Of a stretch of 64,000 bases of DNA, positions 1 to 9,025 are shown one piece after another. The stretch lies in assembly GCF_900112615.1 (NCBI RefSeq), contig NZ_FOMK01000005.1:310001-374000 (forward strand), in the 5' to 3' direction. The stretch's first letter is position 1, and each line of letters begins with the position of its first letter. The DNA is from Chitinophaga sp. CF118. GTDB lineage: Bacteria; Bacteroidota; Bacteroidia; Chitinophagales; Chitinophagaceae. The notes under the pieces were generated by a model. It saw only the letters and a list, made by a program, of their open reading frames with translations, had not been told where the DNA came from and ran no database searches. Both the position numbers and the translations under genes were made by a program.

Positions 1-584
1 AGCTGGGGCAGCATCATAGCATCGGTATGGCCATGAACAAAGCGGATCTGGATGTTATTGGTAAAAGAGATGTTTTCCCTTTGCTCGATAAATTTCAACT
101 GACCGCTTTCCTGGATGGGCAGGATATTTTCTTTCAGAAAGGATGCTTTTTCACGTTCATTGGGTTGTGTAGCCCATTTCCAGTGATCCGGATTACTCCA
201 GAAGGTGGCATTCCTGAAGGCAGGTACCAGCTTGTCGCCTTCCCGGATAATGCTACCTCCGCAATGATCAAAATGCAGATGCGTCAGGAAAACATCGGTG
301 ATATCATCCCGGTGAAAGCCATGTTTTGCCAGTGAGCTGTCCAGGGTTGCATCGCCGTGAAGATAGTAATGTCGGAAGAATTTCTCTTCCTGTTTGTTGC
401 CAATGCCATTGTCTACCAGGATCAGACGGTTGCCATCTTCTATGAGCAGGCAGCGCATGGCCCAGGTACACATATTATTATCGTCTGCAGGATTCAGTTT
501 CTGCCAGATGCTTTTTGGAACTACACCATACATGGCGCCACCATCCAGTTTAAAGAAACCCGTATCTATTGTGTAAAGTTTCAT
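1..584 (-). CDS. MBL-fold metallo-hydrolase (3' end outside window)
   Basis: Minus-strand reading frame beginning at the ATG at 584-582 and running off the left edge, so only about the first 194 residues are present. The protein starts MKLYTIDTGFFKLDGG and carries the zinc-binding motif HLHFDHCGG near residue 102, then a second histidine motif VHGHTDAM near the edge, both typical of the metallo-beta-lactamase fold. The family includes lactonases, quorum-quenching enzymes and other hydrolases; the substrate cannot be told from this part. It starts 2 nt after the stop of the MFS gene upstream on the same strand, so the two are probably cotranscribed. Confidence 0.85.
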   Translation of the reverse strand, partial: MKLYTIDTGFFKLDGGAMYGVVPKSIWQKLNPADDNNMCTWAMRCLLIEDGNRLILVDNGIGNKQEEKFFRHYYLHGDATLDSSLAKHGFHRDDITDVFLTHLHFDHCGGSIIREGDKLVPAFRNATFWSNPDHWKWATQPNEREKASFLKENILPIQESGQLKFIEQRENISFTNNIQIRFVHGHTDAMMLPQ

Positions 585-586
585 GG

Positions 587-1891
587 TTATACGTTTTTAA
601 ACGCCAGACCTTTCTGTTTTCTTAAAGCAGCAATAATGCAGATCACTCCCAGCACAAAGTAGAGCACCAGAGCCAGTACGGAATTACGCATACTACCTGT
701 TAGTTCATGAATAAAACCGAAGGTAGTCATTCCTATTACGATAGCGATTTTCTCCGTTACATCATAATAACTGAAGAAAGAGGCGGTATCTTTTGTTTCC
801 GGCATCAGCTTCGCATAAGTAGAGCGACTGAGAGATTGTACGCCACCCATTACAAGGCCTACACCCACTGCCAGCAGGTAGAAATCGTTTGCCGTTTGCA
901 TGCGATAGCCTGCAACACAGATGCCTATCCATAAGAAGATAACTCCTATCAGCACTGGCAGGTTACCAAAGCGGGTAGACAGGCGCGCGATGCCCCAGGC
1001 ACCGGGAACTGCTACCAGCTGAATGACCACCACAGTGATGATGAGCATGGTAGAAGGCAGATGAAGTTCCTGACTGCCGAAGATCGTAGCGGCCATCATT
1101 ACCGTTTGTACACCCATGCTGTAAAAGAAGAAGCCCCGAAGGAACATCTTTAGTACCGGCATTTGTTTTACCTGGGAATATACTTTACGTAATTCGGAAA
1201 AACCTTCTGTTAAGGCATTGCCTTTATGTTCATTTATAGTAGGTGTGGTAGCGGGGAGGCGGATAAATGTGATCTGTGCAAATCCGGCCCACCAGATGCC
1301 TACCAGTAAAAAGGTGATCAGTACTGCCTGTCCTTCACTGATGCCAAAAGGTTGTAATGCCACAAGAGCAAACCCTACCAACTGCAATAATACACTACCT
1401 ATATAACCCATTGCATAACCTCTGGCACTGATACGGTCACGGTCTTCGAGCGAGGCTATTTCGGGCAGATAAGAATTATAGAATACCAGTCCGCCGCAAT
1501 AGCCTAGTGTAGCCAGGATAAAACAGATTACACCGTATTCCACGTTCGCACCATTGAAAAAGTATAGAGCACTGCAGTTGATAGCACCCAGCCAGGTGAA
1601 CATCATCAGGTATCTTTTTTTATTTCCTCTTGTATCTGCTATAGAGGAAAGAATGGGGGAGGCGATGGCTGCCACCAGGAAAGCAGCTGCCATGGCATAA
1701 TCGTATAGTGCAGAATTGACAAAGTATTTTCCAAAGAAAGGAATCCGGTTGCCGTGGAAATGAGAACTGGTGGCACCGGTAAAATAAATAGGGAAAAATG
1801 TGGTGGTAATGACAAGGTTGTATACTGAATTTGCCCAGTCGTACATAGCCCAGCCGTTAATAACTTTTTTACTTGCAGTTTGCATATGCAT
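587..1891 (-). CDS. MFS transporter, UMF1/Atg22-like
   Basis: 434-residue integral membrane protein with about 12 hydrophobic segments. The N-terminus reads NGWAMYDWANSVYNLVITTTFF-like, which is the recognisable opening of the UMF1 group of major facilitator permeases, and a loop at about residues 145-160 carries the charged EDRDRISARGYAMGY stretch typical of MFS loop 2-3 regions. Substrate unknown. Two ATGs lie two codons apart (1891 and 1885) and either could be used. It follows the ABC ATPase gene by 49 nt and precedes the MBL hydrolase by 2 nt. Confidence 0.85.
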   Translation of the reverse strand: MHMQTASKKVINGWAMYDWANSVYNLVITTTFFPIYFTGATSSHFHGNRIPFFGKYFVNSALYDYAMAAAFLVAAIASPILSSIADTRGNKKRYLMMFTWLGAINCSALYFFNGANVEYGVICFILATLGYCGGLVFYNSYLPEIASLEDRDRISARGYAMGYIGSVLLQLVGFALVALQPFGISEGQAVLITFLLVGIWWAGFAQITFIRLPATTPTINEHKGNALTEGFSELRKVYSQVKQMPVLKMFLRGFFFYSMGVQTVMMAATIFGSQELHLPSTMLIITVVVIQLVAVPGAWGIARLSTRFGNLPVLIGVIFLWIGICVAGYRMQTANDFYLLAVGVGLVMGGVQSLSRSTYAKLMPETKDTASFFSYYDVTEKIAIVIGMTTFGFIHELTGSMRNSVLALVLYFVLGVICIIAALRKQKGLAFKNV

Positions 1892-1940
1892 CTCAAATTG
1901 TGGGGATGAATATACAATTAAAGGCTGAATACGTTACGCG

Positions 1941-2567
1941 TTAAGTATTTTTATAATCCTGGATATTGATATGGTTTGGGCACATGAAATATTCCTGTTC
2001 ATCATTGGAGCTGACGATCATCATGCGGTTACCGCCATATTCGGTGATCAGTTGCTGGTAGAGCTGTGTGCCGGCGGCATCCAGATTGGTGCAGGGTTCA
2101 TCCAGCAGGAGTACTGGCACATCTGAGAAGATGGCCAGGGCAAGTTTAAGTCGTTGTTTCATCCCGGAAGAGAAATAACGGATTTGTTTGTGCATGGATT
2201 TCTCGAGTCCTACCAGCGCGACTGCATCCTTTGGTTTTATGGCCGGGATGAATTGTTTAAACTGTAAATGAAACTGGAGGGATTCAGCGAGTGTGAACTC
2301 TTCTACAAGTTCAAGGTAGGGAGCGGCAATGGCACAATGCCGGAAAAACTGATCGGAGGGGATCAGTCTTTTCGACATTGTGCTATATAAAACGGAGCCT
2401 TCATTGTGATGAATATGTCCGCTGATTACCTGTAATAAAGTGGATTTTCCTGAACCATTGGGGCCCAGTATAGCATAGCGTTCGCCCTCATTAAAGGTGG
2501 CGGTTACCCGACGGAAAATCCAGTCGTAGTTGAAACGCTTACCTGCCTGGTCAAGAGTTATCTTCAT
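1941..2567 (-). CDS. ABC transporter ATP-binding protein
   Basis: 208-residue single nucleotide-binding domain. The Walker A motif GPNGSGKST is at residues 35-43, the signature region FSSGMKQRLKLALA at about 131-144, and the Walker B VLLLDEP follows with the D-loop NLDAAG. It is short for an ABC ATPase and has no fused membrane domain. Its start overlaps the stop of lpxA by 4 nt (ATGA), so it is translationally coupled to the lipid A genes. No permease gene adjoins it; a partner elsewhere is required. A role in envelope export is inference from position only. Confidence 0.88.
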   Translation of the reverse strand: MKITLDQAGKRFNYDWIFRRVTATFNEGERYAILGPNGSGKSTLLQVISGHIHHNEGSVLYSTMSKRLIPSDQFFRHCAIAAPYLELVEEFTLAESLQFHLQFKQFIPAIKPKDAVALVGLEKSMHKQIRYFSSGMKQRLKLALAIFSDVPVLLLDEPCTNLDAAGTQLYQQLITEYGGNRMMIVSSNDEQEYFMCPNHINIQDYKNT

Positions 2568-3358
2568 TCGTCATTTGATAGAGAGGTATATCCTCTCATG
2601 ATACCTCGTCCTGACTCACGGATGAATGATAAGATTTCATCTCTTTCATCAGTGGCAGGAAATTCTGCTTCAATAATGCTGATTGCTTTTGACAGCTTAT
2701 ATCCTTTTACGAATATTACGCGGTATATGTCCAGGATGTGGTTGATTTTTTCAAGAGAGAAACCTCTTCTTTTCAAACCAACGGAGTTCACGCCAACATA
2801 TGATAATGGTTCGCGTGCAGCTTTCACATAGGGAGGAACATCTTTTCTTACCAGTGAACCACCGGTAACAAAGGCGTGTGCGCCAATTTTACAGAACTGC
2901 TGAACGGCTACCATTCCTGCCAGTACTACATGGTCGCCCACGGTAATATGTCCGGCCAGTGTAGTGTTATTGGAAAATACACAGTAGTTACCTACTTCGC
3001 AATCGTGCGCAATATGGCTGTAGGCCATGATCAGGCAGTTGTTGCCAATAACAGTTTTCTGTTTGTCTTTGGTACCTCTGTTGACGGTTACATATTCCCT
3101 GATAGTAGTGTTATCTCCTATCTCGGTAATAGTATCTTCTCCGGCAAACTTCAGATCTTGTGGAATTGCAGATATAACGGAGCCTGGGAAGATGCGGCAA
3201 TTTTTACCTATCCGGGCACCATCCATGATAGTTACATTGGAACCAATCCAGGTGCCATCTCCGATCTCAACATTTTTGTGAATTACAGTAAAAGGATCGA
3301 TTTTTACATTGGGCGCCACTTTGGCGTCAGGGTGAATGTAAGTTAGCGGATGGATCAT
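2564..3358 (-). CDS. lpxA: Acyl-ACP--UDP-N-acetylglucosamine O-acyltransferase
   Basis: 264-residue left-handed beta-helix protein with imperfect hexapeptide repeats through about residue 190 and a helical C-terminal part. It transfers a 3-hydroxyacyl chain from ACP to UDP-GlcNAc, the first step of lipid A synthesis, in the cytoplasm. The catalytic histidine motif HIAHDCEVG is present, with the expected base at H118. Length matches the family (about 260). It starts 2 nt after the lpxC-fabZ stop and overlaps the next gene by 4 nt, in the usual Bacteroidota order lpxD, lpxC-fabZ, lpxA. Confidence 0.97.
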   Translation of the reverse strand: MIHPLTYIHPDAKVAPNVKIDPFTVIHKNVEIGDGTWIGSNVTIMDGARIGKNCRIFPGSVISAIPQDLKFAGEDTITEIGDNTTIREYVTVNRGTKDKQKTVIGNNCLIMAYSHIAHDCEVGNYCVFSNNTTLAGHITVGDHVVLAGMVAVQQFCKIGAHAFVTGGSLVRKDVPPYVKAAREPLSYVGVNSVGLKRRGFSLEKINHILDIYRVIFVKGYKLSKAISIIEAEFPATDERDEILSFIRESGRGIMRGYTSLSNDE

Positions 3359-3360
3359 TG

Positions 3361-4782
3361 CTATTTTTTAGCGTCTCTAGTTTTTATGATTTGAGCAGTC
3401 AGGTCTCCTTCTGTCACTACCTTATTCCCTACGAATACAGTTCCTCGCATTTCTACAATTCCTCTCCTTATTGGGCTCAGCAATTCCATTTTCAGGATCA
3501 TAGTATCTCCCGGGAAAACTTTTTGCTTGAACTTACAGTTGTCGATTTTGATAAAATAAGTATCATAATTCTCCGGATCCGGTACGGTGTTCAGTGCCAG
3601 GATACCACCACATTGTGCCAGTGCTTCTACCTGCAATACACCTGGCATTACCGGGTTATTGGGGAAGTGACCCTGGAAGAAATGCTCGTTAAAGGTGACA
3701 TTTTTGATACCGATTACTGTCGAGTCGTTCAGATCAATGATCTTATCTACCAGCAGCATTGGATAGCGGTGAGGCAGGGTCCTTTCAATACGTGGCAGAT
3801 CAAAGATCGGCGGTTTGTTAGGATCGTATACAGGCACATCTTTGATATGCTTGTTCTTCTTGATGTATTGCTTGATTTTACGGGCAAACTCCACGTTGGA
3901 AGCATGTCCCGGACGGTTGGCAATGATATGCGCTTTAATAGGATAACCTACGAGTGCGAGGTCTCCGATAACGTCCAGCAGTTTGTGACGGGCTGGTTCA
4001 TTAGGGAAACGCAGTTGAATATTATTGAGAATGCCTTCCCGCTGCTCAACGCTGATATGCTCGCGTTCAAATACTTTGGCCAGGCGTTTCAGTTCTTCTT
4101 CACTTACCGGTTTATCCACGATTACGATGGCATTATTGATGTCCCCACCTTTAATCAGGTTATTGGAGATCAGATATTCCAGCTCATGAAGGAATACGAA
4201 AGTACGGCAGGGAGCCACTTCCTTTTTGAAATCAAGGATACTGTTCAGGTTCGCATGCTGCGTACCTAATACAGGAGAATTAAAATCTATTAAAGTAGTG
4301 ATACGGTAATCAATAGCAGGTAATGCTACCATTTCCACATTCTTCTTATCATCATAGAATGTGATATTCGTATCTATGGAATAATATACTTTTTTGGCGT
4401 CCTGCATAGCCACACCTACTTCATCGAGAATTTCAACGAAAGGCTGTGAACTACCGTCCATGATAGGAATTTCAGGACCATTGATTTCGATCAGCACGTT
4501 ATCTACACCGGTGCCTACGAGGGCTGCCATCACATGTTCAATAGTACTAACGCGGGCGCCGTTGTATTCAAGAGTAGTACCGCGGGCGGTATCTACTACG
4601 AAATCCACATCGGCTTTCACTATAGGCTGGTCTGGCAGATCTATACGCTGAAACTTAATACCAGAACCGGGAGGAGCCGGTTTGAGGGTCATGTTTACAT
4701 GGGCTCCTGTGTGCAAGCCTACACCCGATATAGTAACAGGGGCATTTATCGTGTGTTGACTTTGCGACTGTTGATTCTCCAT
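3361..4782 (-). CDS. lpxC-fabZ: Bifunctional UDP-3-O-acyl-GlcNAc deacetylase / 3-hydroxyacyl-ACP dehydratase
   Basis: 473-residue fusion. Residues 1 to about 310 are LpxC, the zinc deacetylase that commits precursors to lipid A: the zinc ligands H83 (in IEHVMAAL), H266 and D270 (in RHKLLDVIGD) and the catalytic-region H293 (RPGHASN) are all visible. Residues from about 325 are FabZ, the hot-dog fold dehydratase of fatty acid elongation, with the GHFPNNPVMPG motif (H372) and E386. The fusion is a known Bacteroidota arrangement; it ties lipid A commitment to supply of acyl chains. Lies between lpxD (36 nt upstream) and lpxA (2 nt downstream). Confidence 0.97.
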   Translation of the reverse strand: MENQQSQSQHTINAPVTISGVGLHTGAHVNMTLKPAPPGSGIKFQRIDLPDQPIVKADVDFVVDTARGTTLEYNGARVSTIEHVMAALVGTGVDNVLIEINGPEIPIMDGSSQPFVEILDEVGVAMQDAKKVYYSIDTNITFYDDKKNVEMVALPAIDYRITTLIDFNSPVLGTQHANLNSILDFKKEVAPCRTFVFLHELEYLISNNLIKGGDINNAIVIVDKPVSEEELKRLAKVFEREHISVEQREGILNNIQLRFPNEPARHKLLDVIGDLALVGYPIKAHIIANRPGHASNVEFARKIKQYIKKNKHIKDVPVYDPNKPPIFDLPRIERTLPHRYPMLLVDKIIDLNDSTVIGIKNVTFNEHFFQGHFPNNPVMPGVLQVEALAQCGGILALNTVPDPENYDTYFIKIDNCKFKQKVFPGDTMILKMELLSPIRRGIVEMRGTVFVGNKVVTEGDLTAQIIKTRDAKK

Positions 4783-4818
4783 ATTCTTATATAACTGTGT
4801 TTATCCTAACAATACCAA

Positions 4819-5868
4819 TTAAACACCTTCCCGCACGGAAAGCAATTGTTTTACCATGTCTTCCAATTCCTTAACGCGTTTGTCAAGATCGGGCAAATTT
4901 CTAAAAATTGCCTGACTTTTTAAGGAACTTTTATAATCAAATGCAGGAGAACCCATTAAAGCAGTATTGGGATCTGTTACAGATTTAGATAAACCACTCT
5001 GCGCATTAATCTTGGTGCCATCAGCCAGATGGATATGTCCTACAAGACCTACCTGGCCACCAATTACGCAATTCTTACCGATTTTGGTACTGCCGGATAC
5101 ACCGGTCTGTGCCGCTATAACTGTGTTGGTATCTACATCTACGTTGTGTGCTACCTGGATCAGATTGTCCAGTTTAACCCCCTGACGGATAATAGTAGAA
5201 CCCATTGTAGCTCTGTCTATAGTGGTATTGGCACCTATTTCAACATCATCGTGAATAATTACATTTCCTATCTGTGGTACCTTTTTATAAGTACCATCGG
5301 GCTGAGGTGCAAACCCAAAGCCATCACCACCTATCACACAACCTGCATGCAGGATCACTCTTTTACCCAATACACAGTTGTCGTACACTTTTACACCGGG
5401 AAAGAGGGTGCTATCATCATTTACGGTCACGTTATCTCCCAGATATACGCCGGGGTAGATCTTTACATTATTGCCAAGCACAACATTTTCACCGAGATAT
5501 GCAAAAGCACCAATGAAAACATTCTGTCCTGTTTTTACGGATGCCGGAATATGAGAAGGTTGCTGGATACCAGTTTTATTACTTGTCATCTGCTTGTATT
5601 TTTCAAGCAGGAGCGCAAAAGCACTGTAAGCATCCTTTACCCTTATCAGGGTAGATTTTACAGGCCGTTCAGTTTCCAGACTCTCATTTACTATCAGTAT
5701 GGAAGCATTTGTAGTATAAATGAACTCTTCGTATTTAGGATTGGCAATGAAACTGAGCATCCCCTCACCGGCCTCTTCAATCTTGGCGATGTTGCTCACT
5801 TTTACGTCCGGGTTGCCTTCCAGCTTACCATCCAACATGGTAGCCAATTGTAATGCGCTAAACTGCAT
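4819..5868 (-). CDS. lpxD: UDP-3-O-(3-hydroxyacyl)glucosamine N-acyltransferase
   Basis: 349-residue acyltransferase that adds the second hydroxyacyl chain in lipid A synthesis. An N-terminal uridine-binding domain (about 1-100) is followed by hexapeptide beta-helix repeats (about 105-310) and a C-terminal helix with the charged KRVKELEDMVKQL stretch. The catalytic histidine is at H241 in the LIQVAHNVDVD motif. Length and domain order match the family. It is the first lipid A gene of the minus-strand cluster, 45 nt after the HD phosphohydrolase gene. Confidence 0.96.
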   Translation of the reverse strand: MQFSALQLATMLDGKLEGNPDVKVSNIAKIEEAGEGMLSFIANPKYEEFIYTTNASILIVNESLETERPVKSTLIRVKDAYSAFALLLEKYKQMTSNKTGIQQPSHIPASVKTGQNVFIGAFAYLGENVVLGNNVKIYPGVYLGDNVTVNDDSTLFPGVKVYDNCVLGKRVILHAGCVIGGDGFGFAPQPDGTYKKVPQIGNVIIHDDVEIGANTTIDRATMGSTIIRQGVKLDNLIQVAHNVDVDTNTVIAAQTGVSGSTKIGKNCVIGGQVGLVGHIHLADGTKINAQSGLSKSVTDPNTALMGSPAFDYKSSLKSQAIFRNLPDLDKRVKELEDMVKQLLSVREGV

Positions 5869-5913
5869 AGTTATAAATTGATATAGTTACCTAAGCTTTG
5901 TCTTTAACGGCGC

Positions 5914-7140
5914 CTAGATTTTAGGATGACAAATGTAGAATTTTTTTACGGGTATAGCCAGTGTATGGCTTACCAGTGCATTCTCGATAGAGGAAATGTC
6001 TTTCACAGTCCCGTCTTTGAATAGAATATTAATCTTTTCTGTATTAATATTATATGCGCTCAGGCTGGCCATTCCAGTAAAAACAAAGTAATCCAAATCC
6101 TTGCCAGTTATACCGTATTGCTCTTCCACCCGTTGTTTCCATTGCTGAATAGTTGTTGCACCAAAATCCACATTACTAAGCATGCATTTAAATAAATGCC
6201 TGTTTATAAGCCAGTTACAGAGAAGGGAGAGTACTTTGTCTTCATGTTGTACCCACACCTTGATCGCCCCCATAATATCATAGTCATCCAGTAGACAGAA
6301 CTTCTGGAGACAGGTTGGTTCTTCTTCAAAGTTAGCCGCAGTGACGGTATTGTACAGAAAATACTGCAAAGCAGGAGAGGCAAAGAGTTCTACCCCCTTT
6401 GATGCCAGTTCTTTTGCTCTCCGCAGGATATTTACCAGCATATTCTCCGCGCTGAGCACGGTTTTATGCAGATAAACCTGCCAATACATCAATCGGCGGG
6501 CTACAATGAACTTTTCTATTGAATAAATCCCTTTTTCCTCCACCATTAACTCACCATTATGCACGGTGAGCATTTTTATAATACGGTCGTAGCCTATTAC
6601 TCCCTCTGATACTCCGGTATAAAAGCTATCCCGGTTCAGATAATCCATTCTGTCAACGTCCAGCTGGCTCGAAACCAGCTGATGTAAAAAAGTTTTATGA
6701 TAACGCCCGTTAAAGATATCTATTGTTAATGTTAATGCCCCATCCATCTCCTTATTCAACTCTTTCATCAGCCACTGGCTGATTTTTTCATGGGATACGC
6801 CTTCTATAATACCGTTTTCCAGGGCATGGGAATAGGGCCCATGACCTATATCATGGAGCAGAATAGCCATTTTGGCAGCAATTTCCTCTTCCTCCGTAAT
6901 ATCTACTCCTTTACTTTTCAGTTCTGCCAATGCACAACTCATCAGGTGAAAAGCCCCCATGCTGTGGTGGAAACGGGTATGCATTGCACCTGGGTATACC
7001 AGATGAGCCAATGCCATCTGATGAATCCGGCGTAAACGCTGGTAGTAAGGATGTGAAATTAAGGTAAAGATTAGTGGATGATCTATCGTAATGAAGCCAT
7101 ACACCGGATCGTTTACAATTTTACGCTTGCGTTCTGCCAT
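5914..7140 (-). CDS. HD domain phosphohydrolase
   Basis: 408-residue HD-superfamily protein. The metal-binding residues are visible as H58/H59 (RFHHSMG), H96-D97 (LLHDIGHGPYSH) and a later Asp in QLDVDRMDYL. The layout resembles dNTP triphosphohydrolase-like proteins (dGTPase/SAMHD1 relatives), which remove triphosphate from dNTPs, but the nucleotide specificity cannot be read from sequence. It lies just upstream of lpxD on the same strand, a conserved neighbourhood in Bacteroidota. A possible -7 element (TAGCTTTG on the minus strand at 7171-7164) sits about 25 nt upstream of the start. Confidence 0.85.
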   Translation of the reverse strand: MAERKRKIVNDPVYGFITIDHPLIFTLISHPYYQRLRRIHQMALAHLVYPGAMHTRFHHSMGAFHLMSCALAELKSKGVDITEEEEIAAKMAILLHDIGHGPYSHALENGIIEGVSHEKISQWLMKELNKEMDGALTLTIDIFNGRYHKTFLHQLVSSQLDVDRMDYLNRDSFYTGVSEGVIGYDRIIKMLTVHNGELMVEEKGIYSIEKFIVARRLMYWQVYLHKTVLSAENMLVNILRRAKELASKGVELFASPALQYFLYNTVTAANFEEEPTCLQKFCLLDDYDIMGAIKVWVQHEDKVLSLLCNWLINRHLFKCMLSNVDFGATTIQQWKQRVEEQYGITGKDLDYFVFTGMASLSAYNINTEKINILFKDGTVKDISSIENALVSHTLAIPVKKFYICHPKI

Positions 7141-7431
7141 TTACCGTTTCTCCTTTAGCTTAGCAAAGCTACGTTAAGGATTTATTATCTGTAACTTTTT
7201 CTAATGTATAGACGATGGAGAATGAAAGTTCCCCTATTTTCTTCTCATTTTTCCCCTTTTCGTAATTTTATGATTAAAAATACTAATATTTGAATATTAT
7301 AAAGAAACCCAAGTGCTTTTTAACAATTAATTGTGCCTCAATTGGCTATGGGAAACGGTTTTTGACCAAATAGAATGTTAACTTGAGTAAATTGGACCTT
7401 AAATTTCACCATATCATAATATTATACTTGC
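7141..7431. other. Divergent intergenic region between the HD hydrolase and porX
   Basis: 291 nt, strongly AT-rich, between two divergently transcribed genes, so it should hold both promoters. A minus-strand TAGCTTTG is at 7164-7171. On the plus strand TATACTTG ends directly before the porX ATG, which is close to the TAnnTTTG consensus but would give almost no leader. No hairpin or ORF of note was seen. Confidence 0.4.
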
Positions 7432-8991
7432 ATGAGTCAAATAAATATACTCTGGGTTGATGACGAAATAGAATCTTTGAAATCGCAGATCATGTTCCTT
7501 GAGAATAAGGGGTACAAAGTGTCTGCGCTGACCAATGGTTATGATGCACTGGAATTTCTGAAAGAGAAATCCCTGATAATAGATGTTGTGTTGCTGGATG
7601 AGTCAATGCCTGGGATTACAGGGTTGGAAACATTGGCCAAGATCAAAGAAATAGATCAGCAGATCCCCGTGGTGATGATCACAAAAAATGAGGCAGAGAA
7701 CGTGATGGATGAGGCTATCGGCTCACAAATCACTGATTACCTGATTAAACCTGTAAATCCAAACCAGGTATTACTATCGCTTAAAAGAATTATAGATAAT
7801 AAACGACTGGTGGCCGAAAAGACCACTACCGCCTATCAGCAGGAGTTCCGCTCCCTGTTCATGGCATTGAGCTCCAACCCGGATCATAACCAGTGGATGG
7901 ACATTTATAAGAAACTGGTTTACTGGGAAATGGAGATGGCCAAGACAAACAGCCCGGAAATGCTGGAAGTTCTTAACATGCAAAAGGCAGAAGCGAATAC
8001 AGAGTTTGCCAAATATATAGGCCGCAATTATGCCAGCTGGGTAGGCCCAAAGAGTAAAGATGCGCCTGTGATGTCGCATACCCTGTTCCAGGAAAAAGTA
8101 GTACCGAACCTGGACAGCGAAGTGCCTAATTTCTTTATTATTATAGATAACCTGCGGCTGGACCAGTGGAAAGCTATCATGCCCATCTTCATGGAATCTT
8201 TCAGGCTGGTGAATGAAGATACTTTTTACAGCATCCTGCCCACTTCCACCCAATATAGCCGTAATGCCATATTTGCAGGTATGCTACCAATAGATATTGA
8301 ACATGACTTCCCGGAACAATGGAAGAATGATGATGAAGATGGGGGCAAAAACCTGCATGAGGAAGAGTTTTTCGCGGATCAGCTATACCGCCTGAAAATG
8401 GATACCCGCTTCTCTTATACTAAAGTGACCACACACAACGACGGCCAGCACCTGGTAAACAATATTCATAACCTGATGGCATATCCGATCAATGTGATCG
8501 TGTATAATTTTGTGGATATGCTCAGTCATGCACGTACAGAAATGGAAGTACTGAAAGAACTGGCAGGGGATGAGGCTTCTTACCGGTCTATTACCGCCAG
8601 CTGGTTTGAACATTCTCCATTGCACCAGGCATTGAAACGCATTGCGGATAAGAAAATCAATATTATTTTGGCTACAGATCACGGAAATGTGCGTGTGAAA
8701 ACACCGGTAAAGGTGATCGGCGATAAACAAACAACAACAAATCTGCGTTACAAACACGGACGTAACCTGAACTATAATGATAAGGAAGTCCTTGCCTTCC
8801 GTGACCCGCGTGAAGCCGGACTGCCAAGACCAAACGTCAACTCTTCCTATATCTTTGCAAAGGAAGATGGCTATCTGTGTTACCCGAATAATTATAATTA
8901 TTTCGCGAATTTCTACCGTAATACTTTTCAACATGGAGGTATTTCCCTGGAAGAAGTAATTGTGCCAGTAGCAAGACTGGTGAGTAAGTAG
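7432..8991 (+). CDS. porX: PorX-type response regulator with PglZ-like domain
   Basis: 519 residues. A receiver domain occupies about 1-120 with the acidic pair D10/D11, phospho-acceptor D56 (VVLLDESMPG), T84 and K106 (LIKPVNP). The remainder is a PglZ/alkaline-phosphatase-superfamily domain: IIDNLRLDQWKAI at about 240-252 and ATDHGNVRVKTP near 422 are its metal-binding motifs. In Porphyromonas and Flavobacterium, PorX works with the kinase PorY and a sigma factor to control type IX secretion genes, and the PglZ-like domain has phosphodiesterase activity. No porY or T9SS structural gene is in this window. The family match is strong; the regulon here is inference. Confidence 0.9.
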   Translation: MSQINILWVDDEIESLKSQIMFLENKGYKVSALTNGYDALEFLKEKSLIIDVVLLDESMPGITGLETLAKIKEIDQQIPVVMITKNEAENVMDEAIGSQITDYLIKPVNPNQVLLSLKRIIDNKRLVAEKTTTAYQQEFRSLFMALSSNPDHNQWMDIYKKLVYWEMEMAKTNSPEMLEVLNMQKAEANTEFAKYIGRNYASWVGPKSKDAPVMSHTLFQEKVVPNLDSEVPNFFIIIDNLRLDQWKAIMPIFMESFRLVNEDTFYSILPTSTQYSRNAIFAGMLPIDIEHDFPEQWKNDDEDGGKNLHEEEFFADQLYRLKMDTRFSYTKVTTHNDGQHLVNNIHNLMAYPINVIVYNFVDMLSHARTEMEVLKELAGDEASYRSITASWFEHSPLHQALKRIADKKINIILATDHGNVRVKTPVKVIGDKQTTTNLRYKHGRNLNYNDKEVLAFRDPREAGLPRPNVNSSYIFAKEDGYLCYPNNYNYFANFYRNTFQHGGISLEEVIVPVARLVSK

Positions 8992-9025
8992 TGAACTACT
9001 TGAAGCGATTCCTTATTTTTGCTGC

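Noticed and set aside
3358..4269. 303-residue plus-strand ORF opposite lpxC-fabZ
   Set aside because: It is antisense to a certain gene; its protein is low-complexity aromatic-rich sequence with no domain.
5029..5853. 274-residue plus-strand ORF opposite lpxD
   Set aside because: Antisense shadow of the beta-helix gene; no recognisable features.
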